The translations under genes and the position numbers were made by a program. This document shows, piece by piece, positions 27,191 through 39,100 of a DNA stretch of 64,000 nucleotides. How positions within the stretch are numbered: position 1 is the stretch's first letter; each line of letters begins with the position of its first letter. The notes under the pieces were generated by a model. That model saw only the letters and a list, made by a program, of their open reading frames with translations. It searched no databases and was not told the DNA's origin. Origin of the DNA: Eublepharis macularius (lineage: Eukaryota; Chordata; Lepidosauria; Squamata; Eublepharidae); contig NC_072805.1 of the NCBI RefSeq assembly GCF_028583425.1, forward strand, positions 21,416,001-21,480,000, given 5' to 3'.

Positions 27191-28435
27191 TTAGGCAGCA
27201 TAACCCTTTGCATGTCGTTTTGCTCTGGTTTTCCATTGGAAAACCTTCTTGACTTGCTTCTTCTGGGTGCAAGAGAGGCGTGGATTATGGAGCAGGTTCC
27301 ACATCAGCCAGATTTCAGCGACCTTCATGCTGTGGACTACCATGAGGTCTTTGTAGAAACAGGGATCAAAAGTCTGCAAGTGAGGGGCAGCAGAAGGTTT
27401 GGTGATTCCAAATGTCTTGAATCCTTCGTGCAGAATGGGCTTCAGGTTGATCCTTTGCAAGCACATACCCAAGAAGACATCATCAATGGGGAACAGCTCC
27501 ACCTCCCCACAGGCCTTGGAGAGCTTCTTCATGGTACTGCTGGAGAGTAAGAACCCACCACCCCCTGCATAGGCTGGATACACGTCTAGCCCATACATGG
27601 ACTCCGGGATGTAGTACTTGCTTTTTCGCACTCGGATGGGGTGTGCGTTGTAGATGATGTCCCCAACGAAAAGGTCCTCGGAGGGATCTTGTTTTTCAAG
27701 AAAGTTGACAATATTTTCCACGTTAACGAAAACATCGACATCCCCTTTGAATATGAACTTGGCATTGGAGCAAAACTCTTCCGCCCAGCTTAGGAAATGT
27801 ATCTCTTTCAAGGTCAAGTTGAAGAAAGTATCCAGGAAGCCCCACAAGAGGACATCCCGATACATCTGGCTTTCTTGGCGGACAAGGGTCTCCCACATCG
27901 GAAGTGACGTCTTGTTTTTTGGGATCCCCAGAAGGAAGACTCTTTGCACTTGCATTCCGTTGACAGGCCCTTCTCTGCCCCAAGTTTTCCGTACAATTTC
28001 ACGGCGGTCGAAGTCCTCCACCAGTGATTTGATGGCAATGAGCAAGAAGGGGCCATCTGGGTTTCTCCTGCACTTCTTTGGCTGATTAACAAGAAGTTCA
28101 AACTTCCGATTATCTTTGCTTCTAAGGTAATGCTTGAAATCAAAAGCAGAAGGTGTCACAGTTGAGGGAGTGGTAACTGGGTCCTCTTGGATTCCCACCC
28201 TGGCATGTTTCACTTCAGAATTAATTCTGGGCTTTGCTGCGGTCACTTCTGCATTCAGCTGTTCCTGGAGGGCTATAGGAGCATGGAACATCCTGGGAGC
28301 TGCTGGTGGCTTCCTCTGGCTGCTCCTCTTTTCTTCTCTAATGGTCGTGTGGCCCAGCTGGGAATAGAGCATGGTGCAAAGAGCTATCACTAGGAACAGT
28401 GTGCAGATTGCATCACCTTTGAGTTGAACTCTCAT
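27191..28435 (-). CDS. B3GNT9: B3GNT9, beta-1,3-N-acetylglucosaminyltransferase 9
   Basis: Single-exon coding region of 414 residues; ATG at 28433-28435, TAA at 27191-27193. It is a type II Golgi membrane protein: a short basic N-terminus, a signal anchor at about residues 8-24 (DAICTLFLVIALCTMLY), a stem to about 95, then a GT31 catalytic domain. That domain has RKTWG (149-153), the metal-binding DVD motif in FKGDVDVFVN (232-234), AYAGGGGFLLS (289-299) and the family motif PIDDVFLGMC (316-325). N-glycosylation sequons lie at NKT 174 and NLT 206. The family adds GlcNAc beta-1,3 to galactose-type acceptors; the acceptor of this member is not established. The frame stays open upstream to a GTG at 28444, but the ATG matches the mammalian start. 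A TTTCTTAG acceptor ends at 28451, so the coding exon probably begins at 28450 after a non-coding exon. The C-terminus runs past the FQW that nearly ends the human protein, as a basic tail. Confidence 0.94.
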   Translation of the reverse strand: MRVQLKGDAICTLFLVIALCTMLYSQLGHTTIREEKRSSQRKPPAAPRMFHAPIALQEQLNAEVTAAKPRINSEVKHARVGIQEDPVTTPSTVTPSAFDFKHYLRSKDNRKFELLVNQPKKCRRNPDGPFLLIAIKSLVEDFDRREIVRKTWGREGPVNGMQVQRVFLLGIPKNKTSLPMWETLVRQESQMYRDVLLWGFLDTFFNLTLKEIHFLSWAEEFCSNAKFIFKGDVDVFVNVENIVNFLEKQDPSEDLFVGDIIYNAHPIRVRKSKYYIPESMYGLDVYPAYAGGGGFLLSSSTMKKLSKACGEVELFPIDDVFLGMCLQRINLKPILHEGFKTFGITKPSAAPHLQTFDPCFYKDLMVVHSMKVAEIWLMWNLLHNPRLSCTQKKQVKKVFQWKTRAKRHAKGYAA

Positions 28436-28544
28436 TGTTTCCACAGATCTCTAAGAAACATCAGAGGTTGCATTAGGGAAACTGTCTGCTGGCCCCGTCC
28501 ATCTGGAAATAAAGAAACAAGAGATCAGAACAGAATGCGTAACA

Positions 28545-29060
28545 CAGGGGTCCCCAGCATGGGCACTATGGCGTCTGCCAACACCAAGTGTTCTTAGAAA
28601 GTGGGTGGAGCTGGGGCTTATGCTCAGCGGGGCTTCTGATTGGCCATTTGTAGTGCAATTGCTGAAGAACCCCAAGGAGGATCAGGGAATGGTGTTGTCA
28701 GGTGGTCCAAGTCTGGTTTCAAGGATATTAGCACTAAGTACCCGTAGCCCTCAGTTTCCTTGGTCTCTTAAATCCTCTGAAGAACCTTTGTCTCTGGCAG
28801 AACACCATTGGAGATCCAATTAGCTGGGGAAATTTTTTTAAAAGTTGCTGGGTGTGTGCCAGAAAACTTTTTTAAGCAATGTGTTCATTTTAAAAGGCAT
28901 CCTATTAAGCAGAGCTACTACTTGAAAAGCTGAAGTTACAACCTCAATCCCTGATATTATGTGGCCGATTCCACCTCTTGTTGCAGCCATTTTGAAGTTG
29001 GCTCCAGCTCCTGCAGCAGCCATTTTGTAATTGTGCCCACTATTGTATCAGTTGTCAGGC
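28545..29060. mobile_element. Possible hAT-like element, one end seen
   Basis: It begins CAGGGGTCCCCAGCATGGGC, typical of a hAT terminus, followed by CCAAGTGTTCTTAGAAAGTGGG and TTCTGATTGGCCATTTG. I know these as motifs of a dispersed reptile element. The other end is not identified; the right limit is a guess. It lies in the region upstream of B3GNT9. Confidence 0.4.
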
Positions 29061-29817
29061 TATGGATAACAGGCTATGGCAGATACATCCCTGTACCATG
29101 GCTGCAAGTATCCAGGCTCTTGGTTAAATTGTTCTATTCAGAAATCAAATCATTTCCACAGATATGCCCATAGGGTTACTCAGAAGCAAGGTAAGCTACT
29201 AAGCAGTAAGGATCAATTTGACAAGAATAACAATACAAGGGAAAACCATTCTACTTAAAGACAATCACTCCTCTCCCCGCTCCCACCAGCAATTATACTT
29301 TTGGCGGGAACCATTCTTGAGAACTTCTTGCATATTTCAGTTATCAAGTCCAAACAATGAGAAAGCAGGAGATCAATGTTGAGACACAGTATTCATGGGA
29401 GTGAGCAGTGTACAAGGTCAGATGCTCTGAGAGCTCCTTTGATAAGGTATTTGCAGCTGCTGTGAAAGTCTGTGAAAGCAAAGCAAGTCTGTGAAAGCAA
29501 AGCAGTTATGGCATGGTAATATGACATCAAGTCATGGCATGAAACACTGGTTCAGTAATACAGGTCAGCATCAAATAATGGCCTGGATGGGCAGACATGA
29601 CATTTCTGCCCCCCCCCCATGCCCCTACTCTTCTAGGGTCCAGGTTTGCCAGGATAACGTTTGTGGAAGTTTGAAATAAGCCTAGGGGCGTTCATATGGG
29701 GCTGTTCCACCCATTCTTTGTAAGATTCATCAAAGTCTTCCCTCCTGACAAGATAAAAATTTTTATTGTGTTTTATTTTAGAGTCTAAGCAACCATTTTG
29801 TAATTGTGCCCACTATT
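29020..29817 (+). repeat. 25-bp exact direct repeat, 773 bp apart
   Basis: CCATTTTGTAATTGTGCCCA then CTATT occurs at 29020-29044 and 29793-29817. It lies upstream of B3GNT9, at the end of the possible hAT element. Confidence 0.75.
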
Positions 29818-30606
29818 CTGTGTCGGTATTCCAAAGGTGCCTACATACTCCAAAAGGGATCCCTGGCATAGCATCACTTGCAAAATCTGTAACGGCTATC
29901 AGATTTTAAGTGCTCTGAAGAAGGCAGATGAGAACAGCGGTGAACTTGTTCCATTGTCAGATTACACATATCTGCACTACACACCCACATGTTCAAAAAA
30001 GAACATGCCATTGGCAGAGGTCATAGAGAAGAATGTGGAACTTACTTGAACACACACACGTACGTAACACAGAAATCTTTTTCTTTTTTACCCTCTTGAT
30101 GTCTTGTAATCTTACCCTGCAATTTTTATTTTGCTCATTCAAATTGTCCCAGTGACACCTTAGTTGGATAATACTGCTAGTACTCAGCATTCGTACGGCC
30201 TGTTCAGTTTTCAGAGCACTTCACATACATTATCATAATAATCTGTCTAGTACATTTCTAGCTGGTAGCAATGAACCAACAATGTTCAAGAAAGCTACCC
30301 GCTATTTCTTGTTTGTGTTATCCTGCCTTTCCTCCAAAGAACTCAGGTTTGCATACATGGTTCTCACACACACCCCATTTCAATCTTTACAACACCACTG
30401 TGAAGTATGATAGACTGAGAGAGAGCAGTTGGCCCAAGGTCACCCTGGTTAATAATATCTTCATATGGCAAATGGAGACTAATGCTCAAGGAGTGGCTTG
30501 CCAAAGGCCACCTAGAAAGTTTGTAGTTGAGATGACCACCTGGGTCACAGTTCATACGCTTAGCCACTGTGCTCTTGCACCAACTCCTACTAGTTTGGGT
30601 TGTCCT

Positions 30607-30907
30607 ACCTGAAATCATGAAGAGCCCCGTGGCGCAGAGTGGTAAGCTGCAGTACTACAGTCCAAGCTCTTCTCATGACCTGAGTTCAATCCCGGCGGAA
30701 GCCAGGTTCAGGTAGCCGGCTCAAGGTTGACTCACCCAAGTCGGTAAAATGAGTACCCAGTTTCCTGGGGGTAAAGTGTAGATGACTGGGGAAGGGAATG
30801 GCAAACCACCCTGTAAAAAGTCTGCAAGAAAATGTCATGATGCGACATCCCCCCATGGGTCAGTAATGACTCGGTGCTTGCACCTTTACCTTTTTACCTG
30901 AAATCAT
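30607..30907. repeat. 12-bp target site duplication around the Sauria SINE
   Basis: ACCTGAAATCAT at 30607-30618 is repeated exactly at 30896-30907, the length expected for BovB/RTE-driven insertion. Confidence 0.85.
30619..30895 (+). mobile_element. Sauria-type SINE, full length
   Basis: It starts AGAGCCCCGTGGCGCAGAGTGG and has a tRNA-like B box (GAGTTCAATCCC), the conserved body GGTAAAATGAGTACCCAG, a BovB-like 3' part and a tail of ACCTTTACCTTTTT. It is flanked by a perfect 12-bp duplication ACCTGAAATCAT at 30607-30618 and 30896-30907, so the insertion is clean and fairly recent. The family is known from squamates and is mobilised by BovB. Confidence 0.92.
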
Positions 30908-32328
30908 AACAAACAAAAGTATGGAAAAGCCTAATATGGTGTGAAAGGTGAGGTTTTTGTTTTTGAGAGGTTTCAGCAAATGTCACCAAAGCGCTCCAAG
31001 CCTTGCTTCCAAATTTCTTCAGAAGTCTCAATTATATCCTTTTTTGAGTACAAAACATACATTTGTTGCCGGGTTGCATAGTTTTGGCCCCCAGGAGTGA
31101 GCCAACAGTATTGTAGTGACCAAATCAGAAGGGAACTGCTTTTGTGGTGCACAAAAATTCCATTCCAGCTTTGTTATCTAGGGTGTTCCCCCCCCCACCC
31201 CGACCTTTCATTTCTCCTCCTGAAAAGAACTATAAAGTGCTTTGGAGGGCTTGTGCAAGTACTCATGTATAACGTTGCACCAATTCCGCCCCCCTCCCTC
31301 TGCAAATCTCCACTACCTTGTTCCTGAGGGTCCTGTGCACGAAGAGCCCTGAGGAAAGGTACCAGTACTCAGTACTGGTGAGCACAGTCATCAAAAAAGC
31401 CCTGATCCAATGTATGCTCAGTGCAGGAAGCAGGCACTCTTCTGTTGGTGGAACGCCCAGATTTCTGGCTGGGTTTTCAAAGGAATGAACGGAAAGCCAG
31501 TGGTGCCTTCATAACCGGCAGAAACTGCTGTGCATCTTACAAAATCCCAAGTGACTCTGTATATTTTGATATCTATGAATGGTTAGTACTAGAATTTTTT
31601 GCCTTGATAAGAAGTGTTCTTTTAAAGTCCAGCTTATAATGAACACCTTTCTTAAATTATCTTTCTCCCACCCCCTTTAAGCACCCTACCTGTTCAGAAG
31701 ATTTTCACCCAATCATTATTCAACTACAGTTCGGAGAGGCACATGTGTGTGTGATTCTGGTTAGAGGGGAATCCTATGCCACCAGAAAAGAATGCTGGAC
31801 CTGCTCAAACACTTTCTCTGCTGCATGTGACTAACGCATAACATGAATGAGTCCCGTCTCCAAGAGTCCATGCCACCTTCTGAAAACAACTCCCAAGCCC
31901 TAGCACTGGTGAAACCTGGCTCCATTCAGGCTGACTTTCTTCCCTGCAGATGTCTGTTTTTATTTCAATGCTAATGACAGCCTTGGACAGAATTCTTGGC
32001 TCTTTTTATTCTGTTTAATTTTATAGGCTCAAGCCTTGGAATAAACTGTAAGCGATGGAAACCCACATTTTCCATGACTTACAGATTTCGCTTGCCAATA
32101 TTTTGGAGCTTGGCCACCAGCTTTATATACAAAAGCCAACAAAATCCTGAAGCTTTCAGCGGTTGGGCCAGAGCCCAGAACCTCTTCTTGCTGTCTCATT
32201 TCTGGGAGGAGAAGACCATTGAAATGCCACACAAAAGAAATGGAGCAAGGCCAAAGCATATAGATTTCTGCTCTAGGAAAGAGCTATAGCAATTATATTG
32301 GTCTGTATTCTAGGTTGGGGAGGGGGGG
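30908..32328. other. Intergenic, nothing recognised
   Basis: No family or exon was identified between the Sauria SINE and the next SINE. Frames near 32000-32290 are open on both strands but match nothing I know. Confidence 0.45.
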
Positions 32329-32560
32329 TGTAATGGTTAAGAGCGGTGGGACTCTAATCTGGAGAACCGGGTTTGATTCCCCACTCCTCCACTTGAAGCC
32401 AGCTGGGTGACCTTGGGTCAGTCACAGCTTCTCAGAGCTCTCTCAGCCCCACCCACCTCACAGGGTGATTGTTTTGGGGATAATAATGACATTGTAAACT
32501 GCTCTGAGTGGGTGTTGTCCTGAAGGGTGGTATATAAATTGAATGTTGTTGTTGTTATTA
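32329..32560 (+). mobile_element. tRNA-like SINE with L2-like tail, copy 2
   Basis: TAATGGTTAAGAGCGGTGGG, GGTTTGATTCCCC, CCTTGGGTCAGTCACAGC and the tail GGTATATAAATTGAATGTTG(TTG)n. Confidence 0.82.
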
Positions 32561-33034
32561 AAGACTTACTGTGGGTACTAGATCTGGAAAAACAAGGGTA
32601 ATGCATGGACAGGGAAGCACAGAATCTCAGAGCTACTCCCAGTTCCCTTTTGTATTTTATTTGTGCTATTCATAATAATGGTGAAGATGGACATAATGAT
32701 TTTTTATTATTATTAAAGGAGTTCTCTCATGGTATTTAGGTCAAAGATACCTTTCCTCTTCAGGCACATCTTATAAAGTTGATGGGACAATGTTTAAGAC
32801 GTACAAAACATTTTTTTACTCAACTAGTCATTAAAAAAATCTCCCTCTATCCACTAACCCCCCCTCCCCCATGCATAATTTTATACATGTCTATAATCCA
32901 CCTTCCTTAGCCGTCTAAGCTAAAGTAAAAAGTGCCAGACTCTTTAGTCTTTCCTTATAGGAAAGTTGTTATATTCTCTTCGTCATCTTGGATATACTTT
33001 TACTAGCTCTGCAATGTCTTTTTTGAAGGACAAA

Positions 33035-33331
33035 CTAGATGTGACAGTGTCCACGGGTCAAGCCCAGGGACACTGTTGCCATTTAAAAGCAGGTTAAAAA
33101 TGCCGTGAGCACCTCTGTTTGGGCCCACAACATGGTGGGATGAGTTTCTTTTGTTCTCCCTACACCTTTTCAAGAGCTGAGACAGCCACAGTCTGGGGGA
33201 GGGGCAAGAGCACCTCAGCCCCCCATGCTGCGGGGCCCAATCAAGATGAGGGCCTCACAGCATTTTTAGATTGCTTTAAAATGGCAGTGGTGTCCACAGG
33301 TCAGACCTATGGATGCCATCTTGTCTAGTGA
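33035..33331. mobile_element. Imperfect palindromic element, ~297 bp
   Basis: The left arm has CTAGATGTGACAGTGTCCACGG, TTGCCATTTAAAAGC and TTAAAAATGCCGTGAG; the right arm carries the complements of these (CTCACAGCATTTTTAGATTG, TTTAAAATGGCAG, GTGTCCACAGGTC, CATCTTGTCTAG). It looks like another fold-back MITE. Confidence 0.65.
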
Positions 33332-33654
33332 GGCCCTGAAATACTGCAGTATCCAGTTTTTGACTGGACACCATATACATCTATCATTAACTTTAGAAGA
33401 ACAACAAAAAGATACTTTAATCTTCACCAGGCTTGATACTAGCACTAATTAAATTATAAAAATCAATGTACAGTTATTTTAACGAAAGCTTTGGAGAACA
33501 AATTGCAAACGAGCGCTTGTAACATTTATCAGTGCTTGTAGTCAGGGATTCTGTAAACTTGCTGCTTCCAGAATATGCACCATGTGCTCGATTGTTCTTC
33601 TGGCAGTCAGTCAATCATTCCCCCAATTAAAGCTTTCAACCCCAAGGGTTTGAC

Positions 33655-33770
33655 CCTTATCTAGGGAAACATTGAGGAGTCTTGCGGCCCCTAAAAGGCT
33701 AACTAATTTATTGTACTAAAGGGTATCATAGGGCTTGAGCACACTTTGTCAGATGTGGTGAAATGACTCC
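33655..33770 (-). repeat. Single-arm copy of the same dispersed repeat
   Basis: GAGGAGTCTTGCGGCCCCTAAAAGGCTAACTAATTTATTG in parts, then GGGCTTGAGCACACTTTGTCAGATG, follows the arm layout of the hairpin at 12688 on the - strand. Confidence 0.5.
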
Positions 33771-34159
33771 TCAGGCAGCCATATTCCTCAGAGAGGAAAG
33801 GAAGAAAGATTGTCAGCGAGGGGTCATCAGAGAGCCTCTGCTTTCAGCAATTATCCAATAATGGCAAATGTGAAGCCCGTTGTGGCTTCCTGTCTTGCTA
33901 CCCCTCTGGGATTTATATCTTCACATGGCTGTCCTGTAAAGTTGCATATTTTCCCCTAAAGATTTGACAGTATCTTCTGGAAGCGATGCATGGCTGGTTT
34001 GGTCAGATGAGCATTTGGTGGTGGTGGGAATGCCTTCTCTCCATGGCTAACTTTAAAAATATTTTAATGTTATTTGCCTCAAGATATGACTGAGCGAGCA
34101 AGAACATGACTTTAAAAATTCAAATAAATGCATTGGGTTATAACCTGCAGATCCATTCT

Positions 34160-34391
34160 AACACATAATCTGGAGAATCAGCTTTGATTCCCCACTCCTC
34201 CACTTGAAACCAGCCGGGTGACCTTGGGTCAGTCCCAGCTTCTAGGAGCTCTCTCAGCCCCACCCATCTCACAGGGTGTTTGTTGTGGGCATAATAATGG
34301 CATACTTTGTAAACCGCTCTGAGTGGGCAGTTAAGTCGTCCTGAAGGGAAGTATATAAATCGAATGTTGTTGTTGCTGTTATTATTATTAT
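34160..34391 (+). mobile_element. tRNA-like SINE with L2-like tail, copy 3
   Basis: 5'-truncated: it begins near TAATCTGGAGAATCAG, has TTTGATTCCCCACTCC and ends with AAGTATATAAATCGAATGTTG. Confidence 0.78.
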
Positions 34392-34570
34392 GACACATGA
34401 AGCTGCCTGATACTGACTCAGACCCTTGGTCCATCAAGGTCAGGACTCTCTACTCAAGACTGGCAGCAGCATTCCAGGGTCTCAGGCAGAGGTCTTTCAC
34501 ATCACCTCCTCCCTGCTCCTTTCAACTGAAGATGCTGGGAATAGAACCTGAAGCCTTTTCTCCAGTGACT
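34392..34570 (-). mobile_element. SINE (GGCATGCAGAAGG family), 5'-truncated
   Basis: ACACATGAAGCTGCCTGATA, CAGACCCTTGGTCCATCAAG, GGTCTCAGGCAGAGGTCTTT and GGAATAGAACCTGAAGCC. It begins immediately after SINE copy 3 of the L2-tailed family. Confidence 0.75.
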
Positions 34571-34647
34571 AGAGCCTTCCCCTGAGGAAAGATGCCTCTT
34601 GCTTCTGGGGAAGGCTCTTTCCACTGGAGGAAAGCATGGGTTCCACC

Positions 34648-35024
34648 TAGGGTTAACAAGTCCCCTTACACTCCTGGCGGGAGGCACTCCCCTTCTCTGT
34701 GTCCCTCACGCCAATATGATGACATCACTTCTGAGTGATGTCACCACGCAGGCGCAGGAGCGCGTGTGCATTTCACAGTGGGCCTATTTGGATCCCAAAC
34801 TGGCCCAATTTTTAGGGCCCAAATCAGCCCGCTGTGAAGCACAGGAGCGTTCTTGGAGCAGCACAATGACGTCACTCCTGAGAAGTGACATTGTACTGCC
34901 CTGGGAGCGTGCCTGGGAGGCCCGTTCCTGCACTTTCCCCCTGCTACTGGCCAGGTGAGTGCTGGTGGGGGGCGTAGGGGTGAATGGGGGATCTCCCGCT
35001 ACCACCGGGGGACTAGTAACCCTA
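34648..35024. mobile_element. hAT-like MITE (TAGGGTTA..AGTCCCC family)
   Basis: Starts TAGGGTTAACAAGTCCCC and ends GGGGACTAGTAACCCTA, inverted termini. Flanking 8-mers GTTCCACC and GAGCCACC agree at 6 of 8. The interior contains paired TGACATCACTT/TGACGTCACT blocks around a GGGCCTATTT..AAATCAGCCCGCTGTG inverted core. Confidence 0.75.
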
Positions 35025-35144
35025 GAGCCACCTTAGTAAATCTACCAATAATAACCTTTTTGCCAACTTCTGTTCCTTCACTGATGTCCTGCAGGCAGAT
35101 TTCCACAACTACTTTTCATAGCCTAACTGGTATTTTTGGTTCAT

Positions 35145-35335
35145 CTGGATCCAGCCTTGGTTTGGTTGAGCATGTGGAGTTAGATTCAGCCATATTTTCT
35201 GTTGGAGAAAAAGGGAGGAGGGAGGTCCTGTGCATACACCACCAAAAAAGGCTGGTGTACATACAAAAGCCAGGTGGGACAGAGGCTGTAATAAAGAGCG
35301 GAACAAGATTAATGGTAAAAGCTGGCTGGGTCCAG
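35145..35335. repeat. GGATCCAGCC-ended repeat, copy 2
   Basis: Begins CTGGATCCAGCCTTGG and ends AAGCTGGCTGGGTCCAG. The interior is purine-rich, with GAAAAAGGGAGGAGGGAGG. Confidence 0.5.
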
Positions 35336-36019
35336 TGTGTTGTGCGAATCATCCATCTGAAGCACAAGCTGTACCCTTCACACTCTGGTCCCCCAGTTCC
35401 TAATGGAAAAAGTCCAGCTTCTACGTATGGCAAAGTTGTTTGCCCCTTGGGTGGCTGAATCTGGGCAAGGAAGCTTCCAGAGCAAGAGTCTGGATGCAGA
35501 GAGGGGAGCTCGGCCTTCCTGCTGAACAGTTGAGCCAGGTGACCGGCGGGTTACTGCAGCTCTGCAGCAAGATGTCAGCTTGGGCTGCTGACTTTGGCAT
35601 TTCACTTGGCAGACCTCCTTGCTGGCTGAGTTTTATGGGGTAGCAGTATTTTCTGATGCTAAGAGGTGATGAATGCATATTTGGCTCCAGCATTGATAAA
35701 GGGGTCTTCTGGGACCATGAGCAGGATTTTGACAGAGCTGCAGCCCTTCCCATGCTGCATCTTCTTTGTCCTCCAATGTATTTTGCCTCCTACGTATCTA
35801 TGATGTAAGGAGTAAGGAGTCATTTCTATGACCTGACTGGCTTTTCAATTCCTGTTGCTCAGTACATGGAATTTCACCCTTCCCATCTACTTCCAACACT
35901 GTGCTATTAAAATAGTAGCTGGCATAAATAAATTTCAAACCATCTCAGTTCCTTGCTACTGCTCCATATACTCTAAAAATACAATTAGGGAATCCAATAG
36001 TATTGCTATTCCTATGAGG

Positions 36020-36196
36020 TTGGATCCAGCCAGCCTTTTCACTTAATCTTGCCTATTCCCCTTCTGACCGCAGCCCTTCTCTTCCTATGTGGCTTTTGTA
36101 CATGCAGGTCCCATGATTGCCGGCACAGCCTTTTCGGTGGCCAAAGGAGACTCCTCCTTTCTTCACCAGCAGAAGAAGGAGCTGGTTGGATCCAAT
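36020..36196. repeat. GGATCCAGCC-ended repeat, copy 3
   Basis: Begins TTGGATCCAGCCAGCC and ends AGCTGGTTGGATCCAA, in reverse orientation to copies 2 and 4. Confidence 0.5.
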
Positions 36197-36199
36197 CTG

Positions 36200-39100
36200 T
36201 TTTGTTTGTGACTTTTCGGGACTTGTCTCCCATATTTCTGAAAGCGGCGATCCAATCACCGAATGCATTTGTTCCCCTTCTCTGCTCTAAAACTTCTGCA
36301 TTGCTAACAAGCCGGGGAGAATTTAGGGTGAATCTTTTGCAGCTTCTATGATGTAAGGGAATCCACAGTTAATGCTGTTCTCCTTGTGCGGCAAATCGAA
36401 CAGCAGTCAGCTTTGGAGCCACTGATATCCCTGCCTTGAGAAGCAAAAGCCAGCCAGTTTGCCCCCCCTGGAATCATCCCTAATTGCCCAACAAAGAGCT
36501 CCAAACAAGGCAAATAAATAAACAGCCTTTCCTAAATCCAGATGCTGACTTGGCATATAAAGCATATGACGGTGGAAGTTTCAGTAGCTTTCCAAGATGG
36601 GCAGGAGAGAGAGAAGAGACCACCGAGAGGGAGAATTCTGTATCACAAGGGTGCAAAGCGAATGGCCAAGGGACCACATCCAGCCCACCAACACCTGCAG
36701 TCCAGTTGGCAGCCCCCCACCAATCTGGCAATTCAACAGGTATTGCTGGGCCACGAGCCCCTTATTGGCCACAGCTCTGAGCAGGGGCAAGTTTAGAATC
36801 ATGGGGCAGCTGAGTGCCAACACAGTAGTGCCGAAAGAGTGGAAAAGGTCAATCTTAGGCAAGATGCCAAGAAGCTCTAACATCCGGAACCCTTTTTCAA
36901 CTTCAAAAGGCTAACAGCAAAGAAAGAATCTGGGTCCTGAACAATGAAACCAAGTGGAAAGTGAAAGGTTAAACCCCATCTCCCTTCCCTGCACAACCCC
37001 AGGGCAAACTGAGGCTACATTCACCTGCAATTCACAATTGAGCTGTGGAACAAGACAGTGGCATTCATCTCATCTGTTTGAGTCCTATGGCTGGCCAGAT
37101 GCCCAGAAAAACAAATTCTGAGATTCGTCTGGCAACTTTGTGATATACATTCACAGTACGGGCCACTTTAATTCCATTCAGGTTCAGTTCTGGTTCAAGT
37201 AACTGGGAGGGTGCCTAACTGAAAAGGGTTAAGGGAAGAAACTTCATCTAGGTAAATGTGGAATAGCAGTGCTCTATTATCTTACCTTAAACAGATAATT
37301 TGACAAGGAAGGCATGGGTTTTTTTTCAGCTTTGGCCGAGGCTACATTAGAAACAATCTCTTTCAACTCCTTTGAAACACGATCCTGCGCCAAGTAAATT
37401 TTTATTATACAATAATGGGAGCTCATATATACCCCCCCACACACACACACACACACCCACAAGAGTTGACCAGACATGAAACACAAGGGTCAAATTTATA
37501 GGTGGTAGCTTTCACCACTTCAAGAACCCTGCCACTATCAATCACAGAAAACTGACGGGTGAATGCTCGTCTGTGTTTTGGCTCACGTGTTTTGGAATAT
37601 CGATGGAACATTCTGATGGATGAAGGGTTTTAAACTGCTGTCCCCATCAAGGTCTGGCCGTTATGTGCTGCATGGTCAGCAGAGAAGGGAGGGAGTCACA
37701 TGGAAGGGAGTGTGCAGACATGCTGGTCATTGATTGAATTATGTGCTCATGGGTACGTGAAAGGCATTCATGCCTACAGGAGTCTAGTGTGTGAACAGAG
37801 TTAACATGAAAGTGTTACACATGGAAAATAGGGAGCAATCCCAAACAAAGTTGGATTAATTATCCTGCATCTGGAGACGTAACACAACTCTCCACCCCAA
37901 CAATATCTTCACATTGCTGGGAATACTTTAATTCCCCCCCCTCCAGATACAGTCTTCCTTGCATATGTTCAACTGCAACATGTTGCACACAGTTTTCTCA
38001 ACTGCAATGTTTAATGAGGACTGGGATGCTATGGAAGAAGGGCATGTTCCCTATGCCTATGGGGCAATTTTCAGACATTGTAAATAAATGGCCATTCTTC
38101 TGCTAACACATGCAAAGCAAAAGGAAGAACCAGCCGTGGATAGTAAGATGGAGAGTCTGTGAGCCGCTTTGCAAAGACACCACCGCTTGCTAACTGCAGT
38201 CAAAGAAAGTGAGAATGTTTAGTGCTGCCACGAAGAGATGCGGGGAGAGGGTAAAGCTAGAGACAGGGGTGAGCTTTTAATCAGGATTGTAGCATACTCC
38301 CCCATCAAACAGAAAGACTTCATACTTACATCTAATGCAGTCACGTCAATACTGTATCCCTTCGGTAATGGTTGGCCGGGAGCTGCCAAGTAAGCACATC
38401 TGGATTCATTTAGTTCTGGCATTCCTCAGCCTCTGAACATATAGCTCAGAAAAGCCTTGCCGAGTTAAATAACCACAGCTCCCCTTTTTGTTTTAGCAAA
38501 CATTCAGAAGGGGCAGCTATGTACCCCTTCCTTGCGTAGGATCACCGGCAAATATGGCTTATTTCTTGTGTCCAAAAACTTGCTGTTTGGATGGGGGGGG
38601 GGTAAAAGAAGAAATCCCGTCTGTATTAAGGAACTCAGCTGGCCTCCAAGTGCTAGTCACATGACTTGAGCAGATGTTTCATTCCAAGAGTTGGAAGAGT
38701 CATGGCATACACGTGATACAGATGTTCAGCAGCTCAAAGGGGGCTGGCTAAAAGTCTGTGTACTCAGGAGGGTTCGTTTCCATGTGTGTGCACATGTGCA
38801 AAGGAAAAAAGGGCTTGAAATTTGGAAGCGGCATCCATGGCTCCTCTTTTTAAAAACACAAACATAAAATTAGCTGCTTGTAAAAGACGAAAGGAATCAT
38901 GCTTTAAAACTTCGGAAGGCTTATAAAATAGTTAGCACTTTAGCGGGACTCAAGAATGATGATACACATGCACCTTTAAACAAATTCATAACATTTCTGC
39001 CTCCCTGAGCATTTTGGGCTGAGGCCAGGTAGCACTTCTGTTTTAAAACTGAGAATGTAAGTGTGTATATAGTCATGATACCATGACGTATCTGGTCATC

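Noticed and set aside
28436-28444. B3GNT9 start at the upstream in-frame GTG
   Set aside because: Vertebrate translation starts at ATG; the ATG at 28433-28435 fits the mammalian N-terminus and signal anchor position.
36480-36900. Open frames on both strands of about 100 codons
   Set aside because: No recognisable motif, no convincing splice partner, and both strands are open alike.
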